The notes under the pieces: model-generated
What the model saw: only the letters and a program-made list of their open reading frames with translations
Databases searched by the model: none
What the model was told of the DNA's origin: nothing
Assembly: GCF_020829595.1 (NCBI RefSeq)
Contig: NZ_JAIVFW010000011.1
Coordinates: forward strand, 62,001-126,000
DNA from: Nostoc sp. CHAB 5844
GTDB lineage: Bacteria > Cyanobacteriota > Cyanobacteriia > Cyanobacteriales > Nostocaceae
DNA: 64,000 nt
Reading direction: 5' to 3'
Made by a program: the position numbers and the translations under genes
Part shown: piece after piece, positions 15,876-24,958 of the stretch
How positions within the stretch are numbered: position 1 is the first letter of the stretch
Layout of the letters: every line of letters starts with the position of its first letter

Positions 15876-16649
15876 ATGCCAGAACAAATTGACCCTTTTA
15901 AACTGCCGTTTGACGAGGCGATCGCCTACTTTAAGCAGAAACAAATTCTTCCGTCCCTCGCCTGGGATGACTTTGCTGATGCAGCCAGCGATTACGCATT
16001 CACCCTATCACAAGTAACTTCCGCCGAACTGCTCAACGATGTTTACAATCATGTACTAAGTGGACTAGAGAACGGCGACAGTTACGGCGAATTTAAAAAG
16101 GGATTTGACCGAGCGATTGATAAAGCAGGGTGGAATCCGGCGAATCGCCCTTGGCGCACACAATTGATTTTCAATCAGAACCTACGCCAAGCCTACCAAG
16201 CTGGACGCTATAAGCAGATGAGCGACCCAGAAGTATTAAAGCTTCGCGGCTTTTGGCAATACATTCATAGAGATAGCCGCGTACCTCGTCCGCACCATCT
16301 CGCGCTTGATGGTAAAATCTACCCTGCTGATAGTCCTTTTTGGCAGACTTGTTACCCTATCAACGGATTCGGCTGTCGCTGTTCGGTCGTTTCCCTTTCT
16401 CAGCGTGACCTTGACCGAGAAGGACTAACAGTGGATGAACCGCCACAAGAGCAGGTGACTGTGGTTGATAAAGTGACTCTCGTTCGCAAATCTGTCCCTG
16501 CTATCAACGGCAAACCCATTGGGGAGCCAGGATTTAGCACTATTCCAGGGGGGAGCGACCCTAAGCAGAGGCAGGTAATATTGGAACAGGCGATGGCGAA
16601 ATTGCCGCCGCAGCTACAGGAACAGGTAAAAGCAGCTTTGGAAAAATGA
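15876..16649 (+). CDS. Mu gpF-like head morphogenesis protein
   Basis: 257 residues. The core NLRQAYQAGRYKQM...GFWQYIHRDSRVPRPHH with LDGKIYPADSPFWQTCYPINGFGCRCSV is the hallmark of the Mu gpF/SPP1 gp7 family of minor head proteins. In Mu it follows the portal directly; here about 5 kb of accessory genes is inserted between them. Its stop overlaps the next start (ATGA). Confidence 0.92.
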   Translation: MPEQIDPFKLPFDEAIAYFKQKQILPSLAWDDFADAASDYAFTLSQVTSAELLNDVYNHVLSGLENGDSYGEFKKGFDRAIDKAGWNPANRPWRTQLIFNQNLRQAYQAGRYKQMSDPEVLKLRGFWQYIHRDSRVPRPHHLALDGKIYPADSPFWQTCYPINGFGCRCSVVSLSQRDLDREGLTVDEPPQEQVTVVDKVTLVRKSVPAINGKPIGEPGFSTIPGGSDPKQRQVILEQAMAKLPPQLQEQVKAALEK

Positions 16650-17041
16650 ATTCAAGACAACGCAGGAAAAGCCGCCGTGAACTAGCGCGAAATCATCAAA
16701 ATCTACCGAAGCGCCCATTTATCACCATTAATGTTGATGCGTCCAGGGTTGGCTACGCCATGTCTCAGGTTAAAGCAGAGTTAAACCGAGCGTACAAAAC
16801 GGCATCACGGACTGAGATTCGGGCAACAATAAGCAAGGCGTTGCAAGATATCGAGACTATTGTATTGTCAAATTTCAGAGAACTGGTAAGCGTTCAAAGG
16901 AATAGTTCGGCGGTTTGCCCTGCTGATACTGTTGGTTGTTTGGGCGATCATAAGTGCAAATTCAATGCGCGATCGCCTATTCTGCAATGCGCTGTCAATC
17001 CCAAAGGCGATTGTGGAGATTGTCAGCATTTTGAATCTTGA
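16646..17041 (+). CDS. Small protein with a C-terminal Cys cluster (DUF6464-like)
   Basis: 131 residues, coupled to gpF by an ATGA overlap. The C-terminal 45 residues (VGCLGDHKCKFNARSP, LQCAVNP, CGDCQHFE) match the cyanobacterial DUF6464 pattern, with Cys spaced as a likely metal site. The N-terminal part is basic. Association with the head module suggests a cyanobacterial domain adopted by the phage; role unknown. Confidence 0.65.
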   Translation: MNSRQRRKSRRELARNHQNLPKRPFITINVDASRVGYAMSQVKAELNRAYKTASRTEIRATISKALQDIETIVLSNFRELVSVQRNSSAVCPADTVGCLGDHKCKFNARSPILQCAVNPKGDCGDCQHFES

Positions 17042-17138
17042 CGGGTTCGCGCTACGAGCGCATCCAGACTCTTGGCTACTCTTGCTCTAGCTGGCTTCCC
17101 TCGTGAGGAGACTCGCGCATTACCTCTGGCTTGACCCA

Positions 17139-17399
17139 TTAATACCTATAACTTAACCCCGCCTCAAGGCAAATAGGAAATAACTCCCCTGCTTCCTTCT
17201 CTGGAATCTTATCGCCGTAGTCTGCGATCGCATCCAATGTCCAGCCAGCACTAGCACAATAAACCGCGTAGTCATCATTATTGCCAATACGGGCGACGTA
17301 GCCCAATAATTCTTCAAAGCGATACAGTCTAGCTCTAGGCTGTAAATCCCCCAAAGTGGCGTTATTCCATTGAATGTAGTTTGCGGGAACTGTAGACAT
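17139..17399 (-). CDS. Hypothetical protein, antisense in the head module
   Basis: 86 residues, globular-looking with many aromatic residues (NYIQWNNATLGDL, GYVARIGNNDDYAVYCASAGWTLDAI). Divergent from the tail-completion gene at 17418 with only 18 bases between starts. Probably an accessory gene. Not recognised. Confidence 0.5.
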   Translation of the reverse strand: MSTVPANYIQWNNATLGDLQPRARLYRFEELLGYVARIGNNDDYAVYCASAGWTLDAIADYGDKIPEKEAGELFPICLEAGLSYRY

Positions 17400-17417
17400 A
17401 GCGCTTACGTAGGTGTT

Positions 17418-17843
17418 ATGGACATTATTATTACCCTAGATGACCTCGCTGCCCGTCAAGACCTAGCAGAAATTGAACACCGCCTGCACAACCTCCGCCC
17501 AGCTTTCGCTTCAATGGGCGAATACATGATGCGGCGAACTGAGCAGAACTTCAAGGGCGAACACGACCCTGATGGAGTGGCATGGGCCCCATTGTCGGCT
17601 GCATACAGAAAACGCAAGCGTGGTACAAAGATACTCACGGAATCGGGGAGACTCAGAGCATCCATCACTTACCGTGCTGATGACAAGCAGGTGGTACTTG
17701 GAACTAATACTAGGTATGCACGCGCTCACCAGCTTGGATACCCTAAGCGCAATTTACCAGCACGCCCATTTCTGGGAGCATCAGCAGAGGATGAGCGGGA
17801 GTTAGGGGAGATTTTGCTTAGTTACATCAAATCTGGTAATTGA
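17418..17843 (+). CDS. Phage virion morphogenesis protein (Mu gpG/P2 gpS-like)
   Basis: 141 residues from ATG 17418 with AGGTG upstream. The family features are clear: DLAEIEHRLHNLRPAF, FKGEHDPDGVAWAPLSAAYRKRK, ILTESGRLRASITYRA, YARAHQLGYPKRNLPARPFLG. These proteins complete the head-tail joint. Length is normal. Confidence 0.9.
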   Translation: MDIIITLDDLAARQDLAEIEHRLHNLRPAFASMGEYMMRRTEQNFKGEHDPDGVAWAPLSAAYRKRKRGTKILTESGRLRASITYRADDKQVVLGTNTRYARAHQLGYPKRNLPARPFLGASAEDERELGEILLSYIKSGN

Positions 17844-17894
17844 ATCTCTCTTAAAAAGTTCAGATCGCCGCAAGCCTTAGCTCCGACTTTTCGC

Positions 17895-17917
17895 TATCTG
17901 GCGGATTCCGCCAGATA
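17895..17917. repeat. Dispersed 23-bp palindrome, copy 3
   Basis: Half-site TATCTGGCGG, centre ATT, in the gap before the protease gene. The sequence after it (AGTGAGGGAACTCTACAAGCA) resembles the leader after copy 2. Confidence 0.9.
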
Positions 17918-17961
17918 GAAGTGAGGGAACTCTACAAGCACATCATTAGAAAAATTCGTAT

Positions 17962-17984
17962 GGGAGGATGCCCCTCCCTTTCTC
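17962..17984 (+). terminator. Hairpin just upstream of the protease start
   Basis: GGGAGG and CCTCCC with a five-base loop, then TTTCTCT. ATG 17994 follows ten bases later with no Shine-Dalgarno sequence. Confidence 0.5.
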
Positions 17985-17993
17985 TGCTTCCCC

Positions 17994-19070
17994 ATGCCCC
18001 AAGAAATCGAAATATTCAGCGCAGGCACTCATACCAGTTCTAATGGCGTAACCTTAACGCTCAACGAAAGCGACCTTGATGCGATCGCCTCGTCTTACGA
18101 CCCCAACTTATTTGACGCGCCTGCTGTTGTCGGACATCCCCGCGACAATTCCCCTGCTTACGCTTGGGCAGATAGCTTAAAGCGAGTGGGTAGCAAACTT
18201 GTAGCCACTTTTAGAGACTGGGATGAGAATTTCCAAGAGGCGGTCAAAAGCAAGCGCTATAAAAAGATTTCCGCCAGCTTCTACAGTCCCGACTCAACTT
18301 CCAATCCCAAGCCAGGAAGCTATTATCTGCGCCATGTGGGGTTTTTGGGAGGCATGGCTCCGGCTGTTAAGGGGTTGAAATCTGTCGCTTTTTCCGAAGG
18401 GGAGGAAGGGGTAATTGATTTTTGTTGTGGCGTAGGGGGAGAGAAGGAAATTTTTCGCAATTTACGGGAGTGGCTGATTGAGCAGTATGGGATTGAGTTG
18501 GGCGATCGCGTTGTGCCTCCCTACTTGCTCACAATGCCCGACGATAATCGCATTAACTATCTAGAAAACCGAGTCAATGAATTAGAAAACTTTATTAATA
18601 AAACATTTTCACCCGATCTCGAATCACGTCTTTCTGAGGTCGGAGAGAAAGTCATGCAGCTTTTAAATAAGTACGAATACACGGAGAAACCAGTGCCATC
18701 AGAAGAAACCATTGAGTTATCAGAACAGGTTCAACAACTGCAAGCCCAGCTAAATCAAGCCAAGCTGGAAAAGAAAAGAGAGGCGATCGCCAACTTCGTT
18801 GAAGGACTCAAAGGCAAGATTCGACCCAATCAAAAAGCGCCACTAGTTGAGTTCATGATGAATCTGCCAGACGAAGAACTGGAATTTACGGAAGGTAAAC
18901 CCCAGACTCACACAGCTTGGCTGCAAGGATTCCTCAAAAATCTGCCCGATTTAGTGACTTTAAAAGAAGTGGTGCGGGATGAGGAAATTGAAGAATTTTC
19001 TGAGGAGGAGAAGCAGCAGCGCTCTGCTTATGCTGATGCTGCTAAAGCTTATGAGGAGGCTTGGAAATAA
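17994..19070 (+). CDS. Mu gpI-like prohead protease/scaffold
   Basis: 358 residues. The N-terminal domain (EIEIFSAGTHTSSNGVTLTLNESDLDAIASSYDP, APAVVGHP, SFYSPDS, LRHVGFLGGMAPAVKGL) matches the Mu I protein family of capsid maturation proteases. Residues about 185-358 are coiled coil and acidic, the expected scaffold portion. It is followed by cement and capsid genes, the canonical order. Confidence 0.9.
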   Translation: MPQEIEIFSAGTHTSSNGVTLTLNESDLDAIASSYDPNLFDAPAVVGHPRDNSPAYAWADSLKRVGSKLVATFRDWDENFQEAVKSKRYKKISASFYSPDSTSNPKPGSYYLRHVGFLGGMAPAVKGLKSVAFSEGEEGVIDFCCGVGGEKEIFRNLREWLIEQYGIELGDRVVPPYLLTMPDDNRINYLENRVNELENFINKTFSPDLESRLSEVGEKVMQLLNKYEYTEKPVPSEETIELSEQVQQLQAQLNQAKLEKKREAIANFVEGLKGKIRPNQKAPLVEFMMNLPDEELEFTEGKPQTHTAWLQGFLKNLPDLVTLKEVVRDEEIEEFSEEEKQQRSAYADAAKAYEEAWK

Positions 19071-19579
19071 TGCCAATTACTAACTATACAGACTTACTTG
19101 ATGGCGCTTCACTCTACGAGGGACAAATCGCCAACTTAGAACTAGCCATTATCCGCACTGGTGTAAACGCCGATGCCACTAATGGCATCCTCACTTTTGG
19201 GCGGGCGCTGGTTAAGGGGGCTGGCGATAAAGATTTGATTCTCCCTATGGACGCTAATAGTCTACTAATAGGAATCGCGATCGCTAGTGACACTTTTGAA
19301 AAGCGATCAGGCTTTAGCATCAACGGCGATGGCGATTTGGGTTATCCCCTCAATTGGGCTGTTTCTTACCTAGTGCGCGGTGTGATTGGAGTAAAAGTCG
19401 TGCAAAACGTCACCCCTGCCTCGCCTGTTTTTTGGATTCACACACCCCAGTCTGGACAGCGCAAAGGACAATTCCGCGCTGATGCCGACACCAACCGCGC
19501 AGTGCAGATAACAAATGCTCGTTTCATGAAGTCCGGCACTGCTGGCTCTGTCGTTCCTCTCTCAATTAACTTGGCGTAA
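19070..19579 (+). CDS. Head decoration/cement-type protein
   Basis: 169 residues, ATG 19070 with AGGAGG twelve bases upstream inside the protease gene. Beta-rich sequence (GQIANLELAIIRTGVNADATNGILTFGRALVKG, NRAVQITNARFMKSGTAG) and position between protease and capsid fit capsid cement proteins. The assignment rests mainly on position. Confidence 0.7.
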   Translation: MPITNYTDLLDGASLYEGQIANLELAIIRTGVNADATNGILTFGRALVKGAGDKDLILPMDANSLLIGIAIASDTFEKRSGFSINGDGDLGYPLNWAVSYLVRGVIGVKVVQNVTPASPVFWIHTPQSGQRKGQFRADADTNRAVQITNARFMKSGTAGSVVPLSINLA

Positions 19580-19584
19580 ACTTT

Positions 19585-20526
19585 ATGACAACAGGCGGAA
19601 ATTTACTGTACCGGGCGCTTGAACAAAATATGCCCGGAGTGCTTTCAAGAAGATACCGCGACTTGGCTTTTGAAAACGGTAAGATTGTCCCCACAAAAGC
19701 GGACTTGAAGCCAGGTGCTGCTGAGGTGGTACGCGATACCGTCGATGAAGTTGGCGATGCCGATATCGTCAGCGATGGCGCTTTTGATATTCCCATTGTA
19801 GACGTGTCGGCTGGTGAAGATAGATACAAAATCTTCATGATTGCCAGCGCCTTCTCTTATACATTCCAACAGGAACGTGCTTACAGCTTTGCAGGTGCAA
19901 AAGCAGAGATTAATAATCGCAAGCAAATGTTGGCAAAGCGCTCCATTGGCGAACGCCATCACCGGATCGCTGCATTTGGCGATACGCGGTTGAATGTCAC
20001 TGGCTTTTTAAATAATGGCAGTGTTGCGCTTAATAACTCTAGCTTTGACCCCAACACCGCAGCACCAGACGAACTGGCAGAATTTTTTGTAGACGAACTC
20101 AAAGCAGCGCACACAGCATCAAATAATGTTGAAATGCCGATGGATACGCTCATCAGCACAGGTTTCTACTTCAAACTGGCTAAAACCAGAATGCCTGATA
20201 GCTCTATGACTGTGCTTAACTACATCAAAGAAGCTTTGTCAGAGGAAGACGTAAAATTCAACATTATCAAGTGCCAAGAGTGTGACAGCGACCAGCTAGA
20301 AAGAAACGGTGTCCAGGCTAACGGCACAAATAAAGATCTCATCACCCTTTACACCAAAGACCCCGAAGTTGTAGAGAGGCATATCGAACTGGTGCAAATG
20401 ATGCCCCAGGAATGGATAACGGTACGGGATGGGCGCAAAGTTTACCCGATGTTCTCCAGTACCACTCAAACCATCATCAACTTCCCCGGCGCTTTCAGAT
20501 ACATTAAGGTTCCGAAGGTGAGCTAA
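19585..20526 (+). CDS. Major capsid protein (DUF2184-like, HK97 fold)
   Basis: 313 residues. It follows protease and decoration genes. FSYTFQQERAYSFAGAKAEINNRKQMLAKRSIGERHHRIAAFGD and the C-terminal EWITVRDGRKVYPMFSSTTQTIINFPGAFRYIKV are typical of DUF2184-type capsid proteins. It forms the icosahedral shell. Starts with ATG 19585 shortly after the previous stop. Confidence 0.88.
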   Translation: MTTGGNLLYRALEQNMPGVLSRRYRDLAFENGKIVPTKADLKPGAAEVVRDTVDEVGDADIVSDGAFDIPIVDVSAGEDRYKIFMIASAFSYTFQQERAYSFAGAKAEINNRKQMLAKRSIGERHHRIAAFGDTRLNVTGFLNNGSVALNNSSFDPNTAAPDELAEFFVDELKAAHTASNNVEMPMDTLISTGFYFKLAKTRMPDSSMTVLNYIKEALSEEDVKFNIIKCQECDSDQLERNGVQANGTNKDLITLYTKDPEVVERHIELVQMMPQEWITVRDGRKVYPMFSSTTQTIINFPGAFRYIKVPKVS

Positions 20527-20903
20527 TGGCGACAATCATTCTTAGACCCGAAAAATCCTTTCCCCCACGTAACGGCCCAGTTTGCTTTGACACCCTCACC
20601 CTGAAGCCTGGCAGTAATTTGAACGTGTCAGACGAGGCTGTAGAGGGATTGCGATCGCACCCTGACTTCCCGCAGTACGAGCGTTGGGGAGCGATTGAGA
20701 TTATCTCTCCCAAAACGGAGATTAATCCCAATACACCCCAACCCTCGGAACTCTCAACCATGAACGTGGACGAGGCAGAAAAAGTAATTGAGGGTTGTCC
20801 TGATATAGCCAAGCTTGAAAGCTGGCTCACTCCAGAGTCTCGCATCACCGTTCGCCGTGCCATCAACCGCCGTATCACTGCAATCAAGGGAGGTAATGAA
20901 TAG
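20526..20903 (+). CDS. Head-associated protein (Mu gp35 position)
   Basis: 125 residues. The N-terminal beta part (TIILRPEKSFPPRNGPVCFDTLTLKPGSNLNV) is followed by a C-terminal helical segment (VDEAEKVIEGCPDIAKLESWLTPESRITVRRAINRRI) common in Mu-like phages after the capsid gene. It overlaps capsid stop and next start by single bases, so it is tightly coupled. Confidence 0.7.
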   Translation: MATIILRPEKSFPPRNGPVCFDTLTLKPGSNLNVSDEAVEGLRSHPDFPQYERWGAIEIISPKTEINPNTPQPSELSTMNVDEAEKVIEGCPDIAKLESWLTPESRITVRRAINRRITAIKGGNE

Positions 20904-21334
20904 TGGCTGTAAAACAAAAAATTGGGGTTGAGTTGATCAACGCCAACATCAACCTCACGCACAATATTGCCGTCCGTTGCCCAATTAACTCACTGTGCGT
21001 TGACCAAGCTTTTTGGGTGGCAGATGGTACATACCTCGTAACTGGGATTTCTTATGTACACTCGACTGCGGGAAATGATGCGGGTGCTGTGAACTTGCAA
21101 GTTAGCAAAGACACAGCAACTCAAGCCCCTGGCGCTGGGGTTGATTTGCTGACCAATAACAGCAATGCCGGATTTGATTGCAAAGGCACTGCTAACACAG
21201 TCCAAGCTGGGGCGCTCGTTGCGGCTGATGCGACACGGACTTTGGTTAGTGGCGATCGCTTATCTTTAGATTTCGCCGGTACAGTCACGAGCCTAGCTGG
21301 GGTGGTGGTTACAGTTTCCTTGAGGCGCGTGTAA
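20903..21334 (+). CDS. Hypothetical virion protein
   Basis: 143 residues, GTG start at 20903 overlapping the upstream TAG. Beta-rich with an Ala/Val/Thr-rich C-terminus (GTVTSLAGVVVTVSLRRV), which suggests a surface or head-fibre protein. It is not part of the canonical Mu set. Both ends overlap the neighbouring genes. Confidence 0.65.
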   Translation: MAVKQKIGVELINANINLTHNIAVRCPINSLCVDQAFWVADGTYLVTGISYVHSTAGNDAGAVNLQVSKDTATQAPGAGVDLLTNNSNAGFDCKGTANTVQAGALVAADATRTLVSGDRLSLDFAGTVTSLAGVVVTVSLRRV

Positions 21335-21774
21335 TGTCTTACGCCACCGCCGCTGACATGATCGCTGCGTTTTCGGAACAAGAAATCTTAGAACTCAGCA
21401 ACATCGACTACCCCGATGCCACAACTATTAATCAAAACGTGGTGAATCGGGCGATCGCAGATGCCCAGGCGCAACTCGATTCTTACTTGGCAGTGCGGTA
21501 TAAAGTGCCTTTGGTGGTTGTCCCTGCCGTGCTTCGCAACTACACTTGTGATGTGGCGCGGTACATTCTTGATAAAGACAAACCTAGAGAAGAAGTTTCT
21601 CGGCGACGAGACTTAGTTTTTTACTACCTCAAGGATTTAGCAGCAAACAAGGCATCGCTACCTGGAATCGTCGACGGGACAGATGGCAGTACAACTGATG
21701 CAGGCAATGGTGACGTAGTGATTTTTAAAAGTCCGGGTAGAACTTGGACAACTTCTAGTTTGAGGGATTGGTGA
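21334..21774 (+). CDS. Mu gp36-like head-tail connector (DUF1320)
   Basis: 146 residues. YATAADMIAAFSEQEILELSN, VVNRAIADAQAQLDSYLAVRYKVPL, YTCDVARYILDKDKPREEVSRRRDLVFYYLKDLAANK match DUF1320 gp36 connectors. It bridges portal and tail. The stop overlaps the next start (TGATG). Confidence 0.92.
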   Translation: MSYATAADMIAAFSEQEILELSNIDYPDATTINQNVVNRAIADAQAQLDSYLAVRYKVPLVVVPAVLRNYTCDVARYILDKDKPREEVSRRRDLVFYYLKDLAANKASLPGIVDGTDGSTTDAGNGDVVIFKSPGRTWTTSSLRDW

Positions 21775-22385
21775 TGCTGAAAGAAGCTGAAGCCGCCATA
21801 GTCAAGCGAGTTGAGGCAGTTCTTGCTCCTTTTGAAGTTTCTATTGCTCCTTTCCCTGGCGACAGTGATGCTCAAACCAAGCCAGGGCGGAAGGGACAAA
21901 TATTTATTGGCTACAAGCGATCGCGCTTTCGCCTTACTTCCACTCAGCCCGTGACCTGCGAAATCATTGCTGAGTACGAGCTTTCTATTCAACTGCGAGA
22001 CTTGCGATCGCACACTGGGGCATATCCTTTGCTGGATACTCTACGCTATGCCATCACTGGCTTGATTCCCTTGAAGGGGCCGCTCTCCAAGTGTTACCCA
22101 GCGCAAGAAGGTTTTTTAAAAGTTGAGGATGGCATCTGGTACTACGCACTGGTGGTGGCAGTGGCAATGATGCAAATCGAAGGACAACAGCCCTACACTG
22201 CTGCTGACATCGATTATCTAGAACGCGATCCGGCTTTGGGGAATCGACCTTACGCGCCCGTTGATGCAGACGGGCTACCTGTTCCAATTCAAATCAAAGC
22301 TGGGGTGAGGCGGAGCGTAATTGATGATTTACCGAATAACACTCTCGACCAAGAAATTGTGATTACAGGGCAAGGGGAACCCTAG
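21774..22385 (+). CDS. Mu gp37-like protein
   Basis: 203 residues from ATG 21774, which overlaps the upstream TGA. Pattern LKEAEAAIVKRVEAVLAPF, KGQIFIGYKRSRF, YELSIQLRDLRSHTGAYPLLDTLRYAITGL matches the gp37 family (DUF1834) at the head-tail interface. Its C-terminal about 60 residues are extra relative to the compact family core. Confidence 0.88.
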   Translation: MLKEAEAAIVKRVEAVLAPFEVSIAPFPGDSDAQTKPGRKGQIFIGYKRSRFRLTSTQPVTCEIIAEYELSIQLRDLRSHTGAYPLLDTLRYAITGLIPLKGPLSKCYPAQEGFLKVEDGIWYYALVVAVAMMQIEGQQPYTAADIDYLERDPALGNRPYAPVDADGLPVPIQIKAGVRRSVIDDLPNNTLDQEIVITGQGEP

Positions 22386-22405
22386 CAGTAGTTATGCAAA
22401 CTGCT
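22384..22405 (+). promoter_or_regulatory. Stem-loop directly before the sheath start
   Basis: AGCAGT and ACTGCT pair over ten bases; the sheath ATG (22407) comes one base later. Preceded by GGGGAACCCTA, the same leader motif as before the portal gene. Confidence 0.5.
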
Positions 22406-22406
22406 C

Positions 22407-23885
22407 ATGCCTCAAACGCTTAACATCAATCAATTAACCGCGCCAGGTGTGTATGTATATGAGGATACGGCGGGTGTAATACCTGCTGAAATCGCCTCAT
22501 TTAATCGCTGCTATCTTATTGGCACGGGAACCACAGGAACTTACAATGCGCCCACGCAAGTAACGAGCGCCGACGATTTCACAACACAATTTGGCTCTAG
22601 CCCAAGCCTTAATTCTGTAAAGCTATTTTTCAATAATCTGCCCAACGGCATTCTCTTTTTTATTCGCGCTGCAAGTAAGCAAATTGCCACAATCACAGTT
22701 GGCACACCCACCGCAGGCGCTTACTCACTGACTATCAACGGCACAGCAGTAAGTTACACGGCTGGCGCATCGCCGACTCTGCAATCAATCGTGGATGGGT
22801 TGATTGCTGCTGTTAATGCCAATGTCACAGTCAGTCCAATTGTCACAGCATTGGACGATACAACAGGCAACAGTACTTTTCTTGTTACTTCTGACAATGT
22901 TGGGACAGCCTTTACAGTCACATCTCCCACGGCTCCAGGTGGCTCGACCCTCACGGTTACTGTTGACACCTACGCTACATTGGCGGATGAATTCGTTTAC
23001 GCCATCCAGAATTCATTCGATCCTGACTTGCACGAGCAAGGCATCCTAATTTGTCCAGAAGCTTTCTCTGGATTAACAAGCCAAAGCGATCGCACTTCCG
23101 TCGCCACCGCGATGGAAAACTTGTGTGCGACAGAAGGCTTTGACTGGGTGGCATTTGTCGATTCTGGCCCCCCGGGAACCATCAATACTCCAGCACTGGC
23201 ACAAACTGAGTCTGCCAACAATTACACCACCGCACGGGGACACCTGGCTTACTTTTTTCCCTACGTCAAAGACCTTTTGGATAACGTTGTTCCGCCATCT
23301 GCGGGGGTCGCCGCGATCGCCCTGCGAAGATATCGTGTCGAAGGATTCCAGCAGCCGCCTGCGGGAACAAAATACCCGATGCGCGGAGTAAAGGATGTGG
23401 CGGTGATAGTGAAAAAGTCGCAGCAAGCGGTAGTCAACCCCAATGGAGTCAACTGCATCCGCAATTTACCAGGGCAAGGTGTTATCGTGTATGGCTCACG
23501 GACTCGCTCTGCTTCGCCTTACTACAAATTTGTCAACACGAGAATCATTCTCAGTGTGTTCAACCGCACTTTGTTCAACGCCTTTGAGGCTGGCGGCGTA
23601 ATCTTCTCTGCGGTCGATGGACAAGGGGTACTGTTCACTCGTGTTCGTGAAACAGCCGAAGCTATAGCATACAGATTTTGGGAGGGTGGCGCATTTTTTG
23701 GCGCACAGCCCAAGGATGCTTTTTTGGTGAAGTGTTCTAGGGCAAACAACCCAGCCATTGACCTAGAGGCAGGGATTGTGCGCGTTGATATCTTCGCGGC
23801 TCCTGTACCAACTCTAGAAAGGCTTTTAGTGACCACCTACCGCGTGGCGATCGACCAAGTACTAGCCTCAGCAGGAGCCGCATAA
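22407..23885 (+). CDS. Contractile tail sheath protein
   Basis: 492 residues. N-terminal APGVYVYEDTAGVIPAEIASFNRCYLIGTG and C-terminal YYKFVNTRIILSVFNRTLF...EAGIVRVDIFAAPVPTLERLLVTTYRV match the sheath family (Mu gpL type). A Thr/Ala-rich insert at about 95-190 is probably the variable surface domain. It contracts during DNA injection. Confidence 0.95.
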   Translation: MPQTLNINQLTAPGVYVYEDTAGVIPAEIASFNRCYLIGTGTTGTYNAPTQVTSADDFTTQFGSSPSLNSVKLFFNNLPNGILFFIRAASKQIATITVGTPTAGAYSLTINGTAVSYTAGASPTLQSIVDGLIAAVNANVTVSPIVTALDDTTGNSTFLVTSDNVGTAFTVTSPTAPGGSTLTVTVDTYATLADEFVYAIQNSFDPDLHEQGILICPEAFSGLTSQSDRTSVATAMENLCATEGFDWVAFVDSGPPGTINTPALAQTESANNYTTARGHLAYFFPYVKDLLDNVVPPSAGVAAIALRRYRVEGFQQPPAGTKYPMRGVKDVAVIVKKSQQAVVNPNGVNCIRNLPGQGVIVYGSRTRSASPYYKFVNTRIILSVFNRTLFNAFEAGGVIFSAVDGQGVLFTRVRETAEAIAYRFWEGGAFFGAQPKDAFLVKCSRANNPAIDLEAGIVRVDIFAAPVPTLERLLVTTYRVAIDQVLASAGAA

Positions 23886-23888
23886 GAT

Positions 23889-24326
23889 ATGGGAGCAACG
23901 GCTAATCCAATCACCCAACAACAGTTTCTTGTCACCCTCAAGGGCATTGATAGCTACTGGGAAAAATTTAGTGGCATCAAGGACAAGGCTGATACCACCG
24001 AATGGAATGATGGTTTGAGCAACCGCAAATTCAAGTTAGTAGGGCCGCGCACACTGGATGAAATGGATTTAGAAAAAGCCTTTGATCCAGTAGCGGATAA
24101 GCCAATAGTTGATTTTTGGCGCAACTACTGTGATGCCAACAAAGAGGGGATTACCATTTCCATTACTCCTGTGACCTACTGCCCAGAGGTCGAACCCATT
24201 GGCCCATCACTCATTGTCTATGGCGCAAAGCCAACCCAACTTGAAGGCTTTGAGGTGGATAAAAAAAGCAATGACATCTCAATGTTGAAGCTGACTTTTA
24301 TTGGTGATGATTGGGAGTATAGCTAA
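23889..24326 (+). CDS. Tail tube protein
   Basis: 145 residues immediately after the sheath. NPITQQQFLVTLKGIDSYWEKFSGIKDKADTTEWNDG and LTFIGDDWEYS are typical of Mu gpM-like/P2 FII-like tubes. It polymerises inside the sheath around the tape measure. The last base is shared with the next start. Confidence 0.9.
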   Translation: MGATANPITQQQFLVTLKGIDSYWEKFSGIKDKADTTEWNDGLSNRKFKLVGPRTLDEMDLEKAFDPVADKPIVDFWRNYCDANKEGITISITPVTYCPEVEPIGPSLIVYGAKPTQLEGFEVDKKSNDISMLKLTFIGDDWEYS

Positions 24327-24958
24327 TGGGCAGATTGCAACGAGTGAGTGAAAGCAGGAGGGAAGACAACTCAGCACTCAGCGAGAAGTTGCGTGCGGAG
24401 GTTCCCCCGCCCTTGCAAACTTCGGTGACTCAGCACTCAGCACTTATTTCTATTACTCTCTCTGATGGCACAGTTGCCCGTTTCAATACTGTGACCCTAG
24501 AAGATGTGCGATCGCTTGCCTCCTCTGGGAGTTCCAATCCTATCGAGGTGGCAGGTAGACTGATTGTGCGGGTTTGCATCGCTTGGGGAGACAAGCCAGG
24601 CATCGCGCTGCCACAGTTGCGGAATGTGGATATTGAGGATGTTGAACTGATATCCGAAACTCTCTCGCCTCCAGCCATACCAGAATTTAGCGAACTGAGC
24701 GATCGCTCTCTATTCCTCACCCTCAGCACTGGAGTAGAAGTAATCTTCCGCAGACCTAATTACGGCGATGTGGAAGCGATTAGTAAACGCAAAGATGGAG
24801 ACTTGGAATCGCAAGTTGCTCTGGCAGTGCGACTTTGTACTAAATGGGGCGACAGAGACAGCGTAGACGAATCGACATTAAACAAACTCAATATGGGCGA
24901 CTGGCAGGGGGTGGCGCTGCTGCTACAGTCCTTTCGCTCAAAGCGTCAGAGCGATTGA
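24326..24958 (+). CDS. Tail assembly chaperone, short form (gp41-like)
   Basis: 210 residues. Two related segments (about 45-110 and 125-200: SLASSG..EVAGRLIVRVCIAWGDKPG and AISKRKDGDLESQVALAVRLCTKWGDRD) show an internal duplication of the chaperone domain. The N-terminal 40 residues are coded by mobile heptamer repeats. A second frame (24882-25115) overlaps its end and is the expected frameshift extension. The proteins coat the tape measure during tail assembly. Confidence 0.8.
   Translation: MGRLQRVSESRREDNSALSEKLRAEVPPPLQTSVTQHSALISITLSDGTVARFNTVTLEDVRSLASSGSSNPIEVAGRLIVRVCIAWGDKPGIALPQLRNVDIEDVELISETLSPPAIPEFSELSDRSLFLTLSTGVEVIFRRPNYGDVEAISKRKDGDLESQVALAVRLCTKWGDRDSVDESTLNKLNMGDWQGVALLLQSFRSKRQSD
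24369..24444. repeat. Heptamer repeats inside the tail-chaperone gene
   Basis: ACTCAGCACTCAGC (24369-24382) and ACTCAGCACTCAGCACT (24428-24444) bracket a GC-rich block. They encode the disordered N-terminus of the chaperone, before the first conserved segment. Confidence 0.7.
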
